A stretch of 64,000 bases of DNA from Marthasterias glacialis. Taxonomy: Eukaryota > Echinodermata > Asteroidea > Forcipulatida > Asteriidae. Each line of letters opens with the position of its first letter. The first letter of the stretch is position 1. The stretch spans positions 13,271,515 through 13,335,514 of the forward strand of contig OU452239.1 of the NCBI GenBank assembly GCA_911728455.2, given 5' to 3'. Made by a program: the position numbers and the translations under genes. Below, piece after piece: positions 11,641-22,085 of this stretch. The notes under the pieces were generated by a model that worked only from the letters and a program-made list of their open reading frames with translations, did not search any database and had not been told where the DNA came from.

Positions 11641-12783
11641 CTTCAAGAATATGGAGAGTTGTAAAATCATTGAGACATTTTGTTTAAGTCTTTTTTATCA
11701 GTGTCGTTGTTCATTTTGTCATAAAGTCTGCAAAATACTAGATGTGTATTGACACTAATTCTGACTAAACAAATGAATGCTTGGATATGTGTGGTGTCCC
11801 TTCTCTTCATGTATGCAACTTTGTAATTCCAGAAAAAGAGGAAATGATCAAGCACACCAAAATTTGTACATTATTTTTAGTTTTCTATGGCACTCTTACC
11901 AACAAGAAAAAATAAAAAGGAAATCAGCAGATCAGTTGAAAGTTGCATGTCTGTCTCTCTGTGAACAGAATACAGACAGAGGTGACTTCCACATAATTGT
12001 CACATAACCACGGGAGGTGGCTCCATACAACAAACGTAAGAAAGACGAACAAGCCATGCACTCATGAAATAAATAAACAGTGAAAGAAACACTTCTAAAA
12101 TATTATATACGTCAATATTTAATTATGAAATTCCTCATCGAACTCTATCAATCAAAATGTATGTCCAATATTCTTTGGCTCTAATTACAATTCCTTGATT
12201 CAAATAAAATCTCCTCCAAAATTAAACCAAAATGATGTATCTATCCTTACTAATTGAAACTTCAAATCTCAAAACGTTGTGAACTTCACTTCAACTTACT
12301 ATCTTCATTCAATGAAAATCAATAAAGAAAAACTATACTCTGTTCTCAAACTCCACAAACTTCTTCAAATGTCAATATAATAACTTGGGCTAGTAGAAAC
12401 CCTCCACTTCACTTCAAATCTAAATTACGTCTTAGAACAACTTGTTATCCCAACTTCTGCTCACAACTGGAGTGTATAACAACTCCCTTAATCTCAAATA
12501 ACCATATTTTAACCGGGCTCACTACCATAGTTCCAAAATATAGAGGGTGGTGGTGACACATTTATTATTTAAAAACATTAACACTTCTGGCAGAAATATC
12601 CCAGGGAAAGTTTTCTACCGTCATTATCTGTATACCTTAGGTATATGTAAATCCGTGAACATTTATGTTTTTCTTTTTATCAATGTTGAGCTGGGGCTTT
12701 AAAACAGTATAATAAAAAAGGTAAGACGTTTTAAGAAAACCCCATGCACAGAAGAACCAAAGCTATTGCTTATGAGTACTCAC

Positions 12784-13616
12784 CTCTTTTTTCGTCTGTT
12801 GGAAGACGGTCTTCACCATAGACGAGAACTCCTCACACAATGATATGAGCTGTTGGATCTCCTGTGATGTCGTCACCATCTTGGCTTTTATTGCTGTTAA
12901 GCGTTGGTTGAGGGAGGCCTTCTCATTACACTCCCTTCGGGCTTCGGCAATCTGGGTGTCTTGTTGTCTCAGCTGTGTGTATTTAATAATTTAATCAAAT
13001 GAACACAAAGTGTACTCAGCTTAACGTCAAAGATAACATCTTACATTTAATTATTGTTCTACAACTGTTGTTATTCTACAATACCATGACGTATAGATCG
13101 CCAAAGGAGCAAGATTTGGAACTGGAGCTTTATCTATTGCTGCATGGGCACCATTTCAAGTGAATGCTTTGTTTCGCATTGATAGCAATGGTCATTGTCT
13201 GCACTGATCTACTGTTGTATTAATAGAGTTAACTGCTGAAATGGCGTCCAGAGGGATTTCACATTTCAGCCAGTGTTCCCCATCTTGCGCATTCGGTGCT
13301 CAATAATCTTTGACAATACATGATTTTGTGGGAATTACAAAAATAAAATAAAAATCTCCTATTGCCCTGCCAGGAAATGCCTAAGCAACAAAGTGACATG
13401 TTCTATTGATCTTCCTTGATTGGGATGCAATCATACCTTCTCTTGTAGTTCATGTATATATGTCTTGCAGGCGCGGAGTTCTTGTTCTTTGGCATCATAC
13501 GACTCCCTCAGACTTAAGAGTTGTCTATTGAGTTGTTTGTTCTTTTCTTTTTCGGTAATCACGGCATCCTTGGCAGCCTCCGACTCGACCGTCACTGTCT
13601 TGGTGACTTCGACAAC
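12784..13616 (-). pseudogene. Kinesin stalk exons B2 and A, unit 3
   Basis: Third near-identical copy: A at 12784-12972 and B2 at 13437-13616. In minus-strand order this is the first of the 2,511-bp units, and it directly follows the minisatellite at 14.96-15.40 kb. Confidence 0.75.
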
Positions 13617-14047
13617 CTTCAAGATTATGGAGAGTTGTAAAATCATTGTCAAAATTGGTTTAAGCCTTTGTTTTTTATAAGTGTCGTTTTTCATTTTGTG
13701 ATAAAGTCTGTAAAATACTAGATGTGTCTTTCCCCTCTGATGGGGTCGAAGCGTACAGCCCTAACCATCACTTTAACAGCATTTTAAATTTTACAACTTG
13801 GTGAATAGTTTGTATATTTTTGTAGTGAAATGATCATTTTGTTCATAAAAGGAATTTGCTATGCCTGACGTTGATGATGGTTTGTTAAATGTTTAGATTA
13901 ATGATTAAACAAACGTTTTCGACATTTGAAAGGACATTGTCAGATGTGTCCAATGTTGTTTTGTATTATCCCCAGGGACAATGGTAGTTTCCACAGTTAT
14001 GCGTGTGGGTGTGTGTATAGTAATGTTTTTACACATTACGGAGAGCC

Positions 14048-14151
14048 TCGTCTTTTGCATTGCAAATTTCCCTCAGTCTTGACAATTCTTGACTCAGTCT
14101 TTTGTTTGTTTCTCGCTCAGTAAACGAGGTAGCCTCGGTCATTTCGACAAC
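14048..14151 (-). pseudogene. Truncated B1 stalk exon, unit 3
   Basis: Third copy of the cut B1 exon, in the same state as the other two. Confidence 0.8.
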
Positions 14152-14957
14152 CTTCAAGAATATGGAGAGTTGTAAAATCATTGAGACATTTTGTTTAAGT
14201 CTTTTTTATCAGTGTCGTTGTTCATTTTGTCATAAAGTCTGCAAAATACTAGATGTGTATTGACACTAATTCTGACTAAACAAATGAATGCTTGGATATG
14301 TGTGGTGTCCCTTCTCTTCATGTATGCAACTTTGTAATTCCAGAAAAAGAGGAAATGATCAAGCACACCAAAATTTGTACATTATTTTTAGTTTTCTATG
14401 GCACTCTTACCAACAAGAAAAAATAAAAAGGAAATCAGCAGATCAGTTGAAAGTTGCATGTCTGTCTCTCTGTGAACAGAATACAGACAGAGGTGACTTC
14501 CACATAATTGTCACATAACCACGGGAGGTGGCTCCATACAACAAACGTAAGAAAGACGAACAAGCCATGCACTCATGAAATAAATGAACAGTGAAAGAAA
14601 CACTTCTAAAATATTATATACGTCAATATTTAATTATGAAATTCCTCATCGAACTCTATCAATCAAAATGTATGTCCAATATTCTTTGGCTCTAATTACA
14701 ATTCCTTGATTCAAATAAAATCTCCTCCAAAATTAAACCAAAATGATGTATCTATCCTTACTAATTGAAACTTCAAATCTCAAAACGTTGTGAACTTCAC
14801 TTCAACTTACTATCTTCATTCAATGAAAATCAATAAAGAAAAACTATACTCTGTTCTCAAACTCCACAAACTTCTTCAAATGTCAATATAATAACTTGGG
14901 CTAGTAGAAACCCTCCACTTCACTTCAAATCTAAATTACGTCTTAGAACAACTTCTT

Positions 14958-15398
14958 ATCCCAACTTCTGCTCACAACTGGAGTGTATAACAACTCCCTT
15001 AATCTCAAATAACCATATTTCTTCCCAACTTCTTTTTCACAACTGGAGAATAAACAACTCCCTTTTCTCAAATAGCAAAATTTCTTCCCAACTTCTTTTT
15101 CACAACTGGAGAATAAACAACTCCCTTTTCTCAAATAGCAAAATTTCTTCCCAACGTCTTTTTCACAACTGGAGAATAAACAACTCCCTTTTCTCAAATA
15201 GCAAAATTTCTTCCCAACTTCTTTTTCACAACTGGAGAATAAACAACTCCCTTTTCTCAAATAGCAAAATTTCTTCCCAACTTCTTTTTCACAACTGGAG
15301 AATAAACAACTCCCTTTTCTCAAATAGCAAAATTTCTTCCCAACTTCTTTTTCACAACTGGAGAATAAACAACTCCCTTTTCTCAAAATCCAAAATGT
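14958..15398. repeat. 63-bp minisatellite, about 7 copies
   Basis: Tandem 63-bp units (starts 15,021, 15,084, 15,147, 15,210, 15,273 and 15,336) with near-identical sequence, preceded at 14,958 by one diverged unit that is also the tail of each 2,511-bp unit. Because 63 is a multiple of 3 and the unit lacks a stop on the minus strand, a 154-codon open frame of 21-residue Cys/Lys/Phe repeats appears. I regard that frame as a by-product of the period. Confidence 0.95.
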
Positions 15399-16464
15399 CT
15401 TCACCAAAATTTATGGCTATAGAAGAAGAAAATTATTCTCCCAAATGTTAAATGTATAATGTCAGCAAATACAAAATTGTAATCCAACCTGGCTTTTACT
15501 GACTATCTACAAAAAGTGTCTTTACTCTCATGGAAGACAAAAATTACTTAATAAATTGCTCCCATCTTCCTATGATAAATATATTTATATAAGCATAGAG
15601 TTTTTATATACAGAACCAGTGTTCCAATAGCGGGCTAGCTGTTCTTTCGACGGAATCCGTTCAGAGGATAAAAAGCTTGAAGCTATACCCAGTCTTCATT
15701 CTTGACGAAATTCCACAGTTCAAATGGTTAGCTCAATCATGGTTCATCCAGTGTAGGGTGGTAGGAAAATGAAGTATCCAGATTAATGTCTGTCGCAAAT
15801 GTTTACCCCGGAACCAGTGCCATCTACAAAATCAATACCAACCACACAGATTTACCATAATGATAATTGAACAGTTCTGTCTGGAAATGCTTATAATCAA
15901 ATAATTTCTACACTTGGTTTGCACTATAATCATAAACTATCAAACTGTACATTTTCGTGCTAAACTTAGAATGAATTTCAAAGCAATATTTGTTCACAAA
16001 GTATTTCACAACTTACGGTTAGGAGTTCCCTTTAAAACTTAAACGGTGTCTGCTTGTAATAGATTTCTGTGGAAACAGCAAAATCTTCACCTTGTCGCAA
16101 TGATACAATTCATCAAAAAAAGATTCTGCATGAAGGTCCTGCAGTATGTCTGACCTCCCTGATAGCAGATCTTGGAATGACCAACCACACCCTAATCTAA
16201 GGCTGCAAGGAATTCTAAAACTCACCCAACCATGGCACCCACTCTACAGAACAATAGTCACCTCTCAATGCACACACATACACCCTACATCAGCCCACTC
16301 ATGTCTTCCCAAATAAGGACTTGTTCACTCAACTGTAGTTCACTGACTGCATCACAGAACTAACTGAATATTCATTGGATCTCTAAACTCTTGACCAATA
16401 AAATAAATGAGGGTAATATAAAAAATACACATGGGTTATTTACAGTGCTAGATCACTTGTGACA
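15399..16464. other. Spacer between minisatellite and block M1
   Basis: About 1 kb with no partner elsewhere in the window and no recognisable gene. A 68-codon open frame at 16019-16225 (minus) has no motif. The first bases (15,399-15,600) are AT-rich. Confidence 0.4.
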
Positions 16465-16929
16465 ATAATAAATGTTTATTTCTACACAAATATCTAGACA
16501 ATCCGTTATAATAAAGATTTATCAAAGTATATGCAACATATGGAATCAAGCTAAAAATCTGTTGAGGTTCTTACATGGAAAGGGATATTAAAAAGTTGTA
16601 TTAGAAACTTACATTTAATATGTAAATTATTACTATACAAAAAATAATTCTGATATAAAAAATTATCAACCAATAAACCACCAGAGAAACTGGCTGGATA
16701 AATTTGTTTAGTCAATAGGGGTGAAGGAGAAGAAGAATTATAATAATAACTATAAATCTAGAGTTTGTGAACAAACTCACGGTGTTCGGCACAAACCTAG
16801 TAAAGTTATTGCGTATTTGACAATTTTAGAGTCAATATTGTGTGCAATGTTTTGTCTCTTGTGCTATGCTGACAGGCGAAATATTTAGTTGTACTTTTTA
16901 ATCTTTATGCATGAAGGTTTTTTATTTGA

Positions 16930-17262
16930 AACTTCAACTTCCGGTTTTGACAGGAACTAAAAATCAAATGGGGTCACACATTGTACGATATGTATAATTG
17001 CACGAGAGCTTGAAATTGATGTAATGATTGTTTATGTACTACGTTTCATTAATAAAAAACGGTTTTTTTGTATGTAAAAACTTATACTTCCGGTTTCGAC
17101 CGGAAGTGATGTTCAAATGGGGTCACACATTGTAAAACAAATGTAGAAACGTCCAAGGGCCTTACAATAAGGTTATTATATTAATACACACATTTATGTT
17201 ATTCAAATATGAATTTTTGTAAAAAAAAACTACTACTTCCGGTTTCGACCGGAAGTAAAGGT
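16930..17262. repeat. Degenerate 149-bp tandem repeat with short palindromes
   Basis: Three diverged units spaced about 149 bp apart. Each carries an ACTTCCGG...CCGGAAGT palindrome (perfect arms at 17,086-17,107 and 17,235-17,256; decayed in the first unit) followed by CAAATGGGGTCACA. The same set occurs in block M copy 2 near 27,040-27,365, while only one unit survives in the inverted copy near 55,930. The arms contain GGAA/TTCC cores like those bound by ETS factors, but no function is shown. Confidence 0.8.
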
Positions 17263-18109
17263 CAAATGGGGTCACATTCTTTGAAAGATTTATTTAATAC
17301 TTCATGACCTTTCATATGGTGTAAAGATCATGTATCTAGCGTATCTGAGTCTTGAGATATGAGTATTTTAATATAAAACTTCAATTTATTGTAATGACGT
17401 CATTGATTACGTCATCATTCCAATTTTTTTATGAGATATGAGATTTGAGTATTTTAATATAAAAACGACCATCTCAATCACAAAGACCACACACCACAAA
17501 AAAACTTATTTGTGGCTATACTATCTCCCCTATTCACAATCTCTCTGCATGCTACATGTATGATTTCGCTCTTCCCTTTCAAACAAACTAACTTTCGGTT
17601 TCGAGGGCACATTTAAAAAAAAAAGCGGCAAAGGTTGTTAACAGGAAATTCTAACTGTAATGGGGAAACTGTATTTTTGGCATTATATCATTTAAAAAAA
17701 TGTAGTTATTGCATGATACAGCTGAAAGTAACAATAAAGTATTCAAACCTCCCCCTTTTTTTACTGTGGTTTGATGTGCACACCTCTACATACTTTTTCG
17801 GGATCTTGAAAATAAACATTTTAAACCTATTGGATTTTCTACTACTATGTAAAATGTATGATGAAAATGAAGGATTGAATACAGCTGCCTGTCTATGCAT
17901 TTTAAAATATCATAATAACAGTTCTCACCCAGGTGAGAATAAAGCAAGAATGAAACCAATTGGAAGCTTCATGATTTATTTGTTATTAACTTTTTTCATT
18001 GCTTTTATTATTATCATTCATTTATTTTTGTTTTATACTTAGATATTTATGTCTTATTTATTGACTGATTTATTCATTTATCATTTTATTCGTTATTTTT
18101 TATTTTATT

Positions 18110-18117
18110 TTGTATTT

Positions 18118-18157
<40 letters not shown>

Positions 18158-18165
18158 TATTTATT
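18110..18165. repeat. ATTT microsatellite (block M copy 1)
   Basis: About a dozen ATTT units with flanking imperfect ones. The matching site in copy 2 (28,210-28,262) is of similar length, whereas in the inverted copy it has grown to about 90 units. Confidence 0.95.
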
Positions 18166-18792
18166 TTTTTTGGGGGTGGGGGTTATACACCCGTAAGAGG
18201 TAGTCTGAGAGCCCAAGAAGTTCTTTATATGTAGTGTTCTGTAACTGTGCAACTTTCAAATGTCGTGATTGGCAATGATAGACGAATTTCAAGAATTATA
18301 CCATACGGTCATAGGAAAAAGTATATGGAAATAAAATTGAGCGATTTGTGTGAAGTGGTGGTTTATTTTGTTATTTTGTATCATATTCTTTATGAAGTAT
18401 AGTAGTGTATCCTGTTCTAGAGGGAATACACCATCCCCCCCCCAAAAAAAAAAAACAAAAAAAAAACAAAAACAAAAACATACGTGATCCTTTCACGATC
18501 TTTTCTTAAAAATCAAGCAATTCTCAGCTCCAGCCACCCATGTGGCGAAAAAAGGTATTGCAAAAAAGAAAAGAAAAAAAACATAGTTAAGTTGCCATCC
18601 ATTGATATTTTTTTTATTTTGTGGGTGTGTGCGTGGGCTTACACATCGGCACTTGTGGGGTCCTGACAACAAAAGAACAATGGACCCCACAAGGTAAATT
18701 CAATAGGAACAAAATGACCCCACAAGGGAATTCTTTAGAAAAGGGACAATAAGTTGAACAATGAAGTACCCCGCAACTGGCCATGGGTAAGG

Positions 18793-18814
18793 CTGTGTGT
18801 GTGTGTGTGTGTGT
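18793..18814. repeat. GT microsatellite (block M copy 1)
   Basis: A run of GT of about 20 bp. It is longer in copy 2 (about 28,882-28,912) and appears as CA in the inverted copy (about 54,047-54,066). Length differs in every copy, as expected of slippage. Confidence 0.9.
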
Positions 18815-19153
18815 GCCTACCCATTGTATCTGGCAGCCTACTCTCTTCCTAAGCTCTCTAAATTGTGCCCCTCGCTTTACCAGGCATACAATTGTCCTGT
18901 AGTCATGGTAATGCATTCATTGTAAAGGCCCTAGTTGGCTTGGCATTTTTTATAAGCTAAAAACCCCATTATGTAACATGTCTCTTGCAGCTTGCAGGTT
19001 GTAGTTTTTGAGCAGAGTATATTCGGTGTATGTTGCTGCTGCTCCATGCTGTGCATAAATGCCATCGTTCTAGTTCTATTTATATTTTGATTGATGGATG
19101 GGAACTACTAATTATGGAGGGCCAATGTAGATGGGGCAAGCACCTTGGTGTAG

Positions 19154-19317
19154 TCAAAATACAGAATGTGTACTTTGTTAAGGCTTTACAAGGGCCTGGA
19201 TGTATGTAATTGACATCAAAACGAACATTCTACAACAAGAGTTTTGTAAAATCGGGAAATCCAGAAAAATCTGAAGGAATCTTATCCCTGTTAATTACTT
19301 AGCAGGAAAGCGGGGGA
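19154..19317. repeat. 164-bp direct repeat, right copy
   Basis: This is the partner of 5,366-5,529. It lies in the kinesin intron just below the P-loop exon and continues into unique intron sequence, so it is probably the original site and the left copy the derived one. Confidence 0.9.
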
Positions 19318-19440
19318 ACCAGTTGGAACAATGTGAATTACTTGGCATTCTCAATAAATACCCATTTCTACTGAGCGAGATACTTCTGTGCAAAGCCGAT
19401 CTTTGTGTGTTCTGATCAGCTTTTATGAAAGAGCTCTTAC

Positions 19441-19545
19441 CTCCATGGTATATGTTTTTCCCGATCCTGTTTGCCCGTATGCAAAGATGCACACGTTGTA
19501 ACCGTCAATACAAGAGTATACCACTGGCTCCACTTCTTTGAATAG
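19441..19545 (-). CDS. Kinesin-14 P-loop exon
   Basis: Thirty-five codons encoding beta-3 and the nucleotide-binding P-loop: [20 protein letters not shown], then SGKTYTME. The Walker A motif GQTGSGKT is intact. The exon lies between AG at 19,547-19,546 and donor GTAAGAG, with both ends in phase 0. It joins in frame to the neck/motor-start exon at 19851-20117. The sequence is closest to the KIFC3 group of minus-end-directed kinesins. The next motor exon (L5 to switch I) is not visible downstream, where the 164-bp repeat and block M1 begin. Confidence 0.92.
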
Positions 19546-19850
19546 CTATGCACAAGGAGAGATAATTAGACGTTAAATAAGTGCAGAGTAAGGTTTTGTT
19601 ACACTGAAAACACACCAGAAGTTCCTGGAACACGATTATACTAGGTAGCTGGTACCCATGTATAAATCTTATCAATGAATTGGACTGTGGAAAACCAACT
19701 ACAAGGTCATAGATCTCTAGCTAGGTAGGCTGTGGCATAGTTCACACGAAAAACGTTAACAGAGACAAAGACCCAAGGTGCTTTAGAAAATCAGTTAAAA
19801 TCCCTCAATACAAAGATGTTAATTGCTTTCACTGAGAATTTTGAACTTAC

Positions 19851-20117
19851 CTCTTCTTGCGTTGATGCTTCCTGAAAGACTTTGTCAACCTCAAAGGTGG
19901 TCGTCCGCCCTTTGTTTTTTAAGTACACAAGAGTGTCGTCATCTTCCTGGAATGTAATGGCACTCAAGGGGCCGGAGCCGTCCTCCCGGATGAAAGGACG
20001 TACTCTACAAAATACACGAATATTCCCCTTGAGGTCCATTATTTCGTTTTCATACTTCTGTCTTAAAGCTAGCTCACAGTGATATTCTTTGGTGAGGCTA
20101 GACACGGCCTGGTTGAT
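19851..20117 (-). CDS. Kinesin-14 neck and motor-start exon
   Basis: Eighty-nine codons. Residues 1-29 are the end of the coiled-coil neck ([20 protein letters not shown] onward). Then comes [14 protein letters not shown], the kinesin-14 signature that joins neck to motor (normally [11 protein letters not shown]), then beta-1a/b (AITFQEDDDTLVYL) and TFEVDKVF ahead of the P-loop. AG acceptor at 20,119-20,118 and donor GTAAGTTC at 19,850 downward; phase 0 on both sides. The stalk exons A and B also end in phase 0, so they could splice directly to this exon. Those at 23-26 kb are correctly placed upstream for that. Confidence 0.92.
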
Positions 20118-20160
20118 CTGTATTTGGATGAAGGTGAAACTTATGCATCACAAGAGAAAC

Positions 20161-20481
20161 CTACGGTAGCAATATACTTTTAGCTTTCTCCCTCACATTC
20201 TCTGTTTTCACGGCCAACCACTGCGGGTTTCGTTTGATGCGATGTAGCTGGTCAGCAAGACGCTGCTCACTTATGTCGAACATTCCTTTTTCCCGCCATA
20301 TGCTGATCATTCTTTTTCTATAACCTCTGGTGTCTGGGTCACTCTTTTTGTAACTCTCAAAAGCAATTTGGTTGTCGTAACTGGTCCACTTCCTTTTTGA
20401 TGCAACACTATGATTATCAGAAAGATCGGACGAAGGACTTTTCTCGAAATTGTTAGCAGTCGCCATGATCACAAAATGCAA
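20161..20481 (-). pseudogene. LINE-like N-terminal ORF, tandem copy 1
   Basis: A 106-codon open frame beginning MATANNFEKSPSSDLSDNHS and holding KRKWTSYDNQIAF, YRKRMISIWREKGMFDISEQ and RLADQLHRIKRNPQ. A W/Y...YRKRM...W...EQRLADQ...I pattern of this kind precedes the reverse transcriptase in several animal non-LTR elements, where it is thought to be a Myb-like nucleic-acid-binding part. No reverse transcriptase follows, so this is at best a 5' fragment, or a domain taken by another element. Four copies exist in the window. Upstream sequence carries a TGACGTCA site and a TATTTAA box. Confidence 0.55.
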
Positions 20482-20611
20482 GATTATGCCCCGTGGATGT
20501 GACAGGTAGAATAAAACACATCCGGGTTCTAAATAATGTATTCATCCTAGTTTAAATACTGGTTGGTGCGCCCTCGTCGGCCGCAAGACGTCGGAGGTTC
20601 ACTCTCACCTC

Positions 20612-20619
20612 TGACGTCA
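20612..20619. promoter_or_regulatory. CRE-like site upstream of the LINE-like ORF
   Basis: TGACGTCA, a perfect palindromic CREB/ATF-type site, about 140 bp upstream of the ATG (minus strand), with TATTTAA between them. The same arrangement is kept in all four copies (21,452-21,459, 30,804-30,811 and 52,148-52,155). Binding is not shown by sequence alone. Confidence 0.4.
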
Positions 20620-20810
20620 AAAGACTTCCACCACTTGGATTGACGTGCATAGACGTGCACTATTTCCCTCATTGCCAGTCAATATGTGTATATAATAACA
20701 CACCTCTCCCTGGTTCTTTATCCTGATTGGCTGAAACACGGTCACGTGGGGTGAACTAATATAGCCTAGTGCATGAAATCTGCACCACACGCACCGCACT
20801 TCATTTGGGG

Positions 20811-20957
20811 GCCGGAGCCGTCCTCCCGGATGAAAGGACGTACTCTGCAAAATACCCGGATATTCCCCTTGAGGTCCATTATTTCGTTCTCATACCTCTT
20901 TCGTAAAGCTAGCTCACAGTGATATTCTTTGGTGAGGCTAGACACGGCCTGGTTGAT
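20811..20957 (-). pseudogene. Partial kinesin neck/motor-start exon, tandem copy 2
   Basis: The first 49 codons of the neck/motor-start exon with its acceptor, running to IREDGSGP, where the 840-bp junction cuts it. It reads [10 protein letters not shown] where the resident exon has LRQKYENEIM, so it came from a slightly different copy. No donor follows. Confidence 0.85.
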
Positions 20958-21000
20958 CTGTATTTGGATGAAGGTGAAACTTATGCATCACAAGAGAAAC

Positions 21001-21321
21001 CTACGGTAGCAATATACTTTTAGCTTTCTCCCTCACATTCTCTGTTTTCACGGCCAACCACTGCGGGTTTCGTTTGATGCGATGTAGCTGGTCAGCAAGA
21101 CGCTGCTCACTTATGTCGAACATTCCTTTTTCCCGCCATATGCTGATCATTCTTTTTCTATAACCTCTGGTGTCTGGGTCACTCTTTTTGTAACTCTCAA
21201 AAGCAATTTGGTTGTCGTAACTGGTCCACTTCCTTTTTGATGCAACACTATGATTATCAGAAAGATCGGACGAAGGACTTTTCTCGAAATTGTTAGCAGT
21301 CGCCATGATCACAAAATGCAA
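21001..21321 (-). pseudogene. LINE-like N-terminal ORF, tandem copy 2
   Basis: The same 106 residues as the copy 840 bp below it, with no difference noticed. Same status: isolated N-terminal part of a retroelement-like ORF with no polymerase attached. Confidence 0.55.
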
Positions 21322-21650
21322 GATTATGCCCCGTGGATGTGACAGGTAGAATAAAACACATCCGGGTTCTAAATAATGTATTCATCCTAGTTTAAATACT
21401 GGTTGGTGCGCCCTCGTCGGCCGCAAGACGTCGGAGGTTCACTCTCACCTCTGACGTCAAAAGACTTCCACCACTTGGATTGACGTGCATAGACGTGCAC
21501 TATTTCCCTCATTGCCAGTCAATATGTGTATATAATAACACACCTCTCCCTGGTTCTTTATCCTGATTGGCTGAAACACGGTCACGTGGGGTGAACTAAT
21601 ATAGCCTAGTGCATGAAATCTGCACCACACGCACCGCACTTCATTTGGGG

Positions 21651-21797
21651 GCCGGAGCCGTCCTCCCGGATGAAAGGACGTACTCTGCAAAATACCCGGA
21701 TATTCCCCTTGAGGTCCATTATTTCGTTCTCATACCTCTTTCGTAAAGCTAGCTCACAGTGATATTCTTTGGTGAGGCTAGACACGGCCTGGTTGAT
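21651..21797 (-). pseudogene. Partial kinesin neck/motor-start exon, tandem copy 3
   Basis: Same 49-codon fragment as at 20811-20957, with its acceptor and about 50 bp of intron retained up to 21,850, where the sequence changes to the tRNA-related repeat region. Confidence 0.85.
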
Positions 21798-21997
21798 CTG
21801 TATTTGGATGAAGGTGAAACTTATGCATCACAAGAGAAACCTACGGTAGCGCTGTGCTATTTAGTAAAACGTTATATCTAGTGCCATTAGTTTTGTGAGT
21901 AAATTTTCGATTTTTTGGAAAGAATTGACATTATTGAAGTTATAATAGTTTGTGTTGTAAAAAGTATGTGTTTTTGAAAAAATCCACAGGCATTTCA

Positions 21998-22065
21998 CTC
22001 GGGTGGGATTCGAACCCATAACCTTTGCAATTCCAGACCACATGTCTCACCAGTAGACCACCGAG
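21998..22065 (-). repeat. tRNA-like sequence, probably a SINE head
   Basis: The minus strand reads a 68-nt cloverleaf-like unit: CTCGG...CCGAG acceptor pairing, an A-box-like GGTCTACTGGTGAG and a perfect B box GGTTCGAATCC. The anticodon stem is weak (mostly G-U pairs) and the loop lacks the usual U before the anticodon, so it is unlikely to be a working tRNA. The following about 150 bp (down to 21,851) may be the SINE body. It would be transcribed by RNA polymerase III if active. Confidence 0.6.
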
Positions 22066-22085
22066 ATTGTCTGTGGATGGCTAGA

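Larger units (their letters stand above)
7489..15021 (-). repeat. Tandem array, three 2,511-bp units
   Basis: Exact period of 2,511 bp: units run 7,489-9,999, 10,000-12,510 and 12,511-15,021. They differ at only a handful of positions (for example near 8,693/11,204 and 11,463), so the amplification is recent or the copies are being homogenised. Each unit holds stalk exon A, an intron, stalk exon B2, about 430 bp of spacer, a truncated B1 exon, and a tail ending in an imperfect copy of the 63-bp minisatellite unit. Confidence 0.95.
16465..19132. repeat. Duplicated block M, copy 1
   Basis: A 2.7-kb block repeated in direct orientation at 26,570-29,225 with roughly 1-2 per cent difference, and in inverted orientation, shortened and more diverged, at 53,733-56,285. 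It holds a degenerate 149-bp repeat with palindromes, an ATTT microsatellite, a poly-A run and a GT microsatellite. In both direct copies it follows coiled-coil units, so the duplicated segment was units plus M. A 135-codon open frame (17635-18042, plus) matches no family I know. Confidence 0.93.
19971..21850. repeat. 840-bp tandem repeat, two full copies and a 200-bp partial
   Basis: The period is exactly 840 bp: copies start at 19,971, 20,811 and 21,651. Each full copy fuses the 5' half of the kinesin motor-start exon and its acceptor intron to a 470-bp LINE-like ORF segment and about 170 bp of another dispersed repeat. The second and third starts agree with each other but differ from the first in several exon positions, so the first holds the resident exon and the others came from a diverged paralogue. 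The third ends at 21,850 where a tRNA-derived repeat region begins. Confidence 0.95.

Noticed and set aside
7489-15398. CRISPR-like or phage-like tandem array
   Set aside because: Units are 63 bp or 2.5 kb without short direct repeats separated by unique spacers, and the genome is animal.
14943-15407. 154-codon frame with 21-residue Cys-rich repeats
   Set aside because: The 63-bp minisatellite period is a multiple of 3, so an open frame appears by chance. No signal peptide, no copy outside the array.
17635-18042. 135-codon plus-strand frame with a hydrophobic end, repeated at 27.8 kb
   Set aside because: It runs into low-complexity TTTA sequence, has no known motif, and is shorter or different in the inverted copy; its recurrence follows from the segmental duplication.
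21998-22065. Functional tRNA gene
   Set aside because: The B box is perfect but the anticodon arm is mostly G-U pairs and the loop lacks the usual U33, so a SINE head is more likely.
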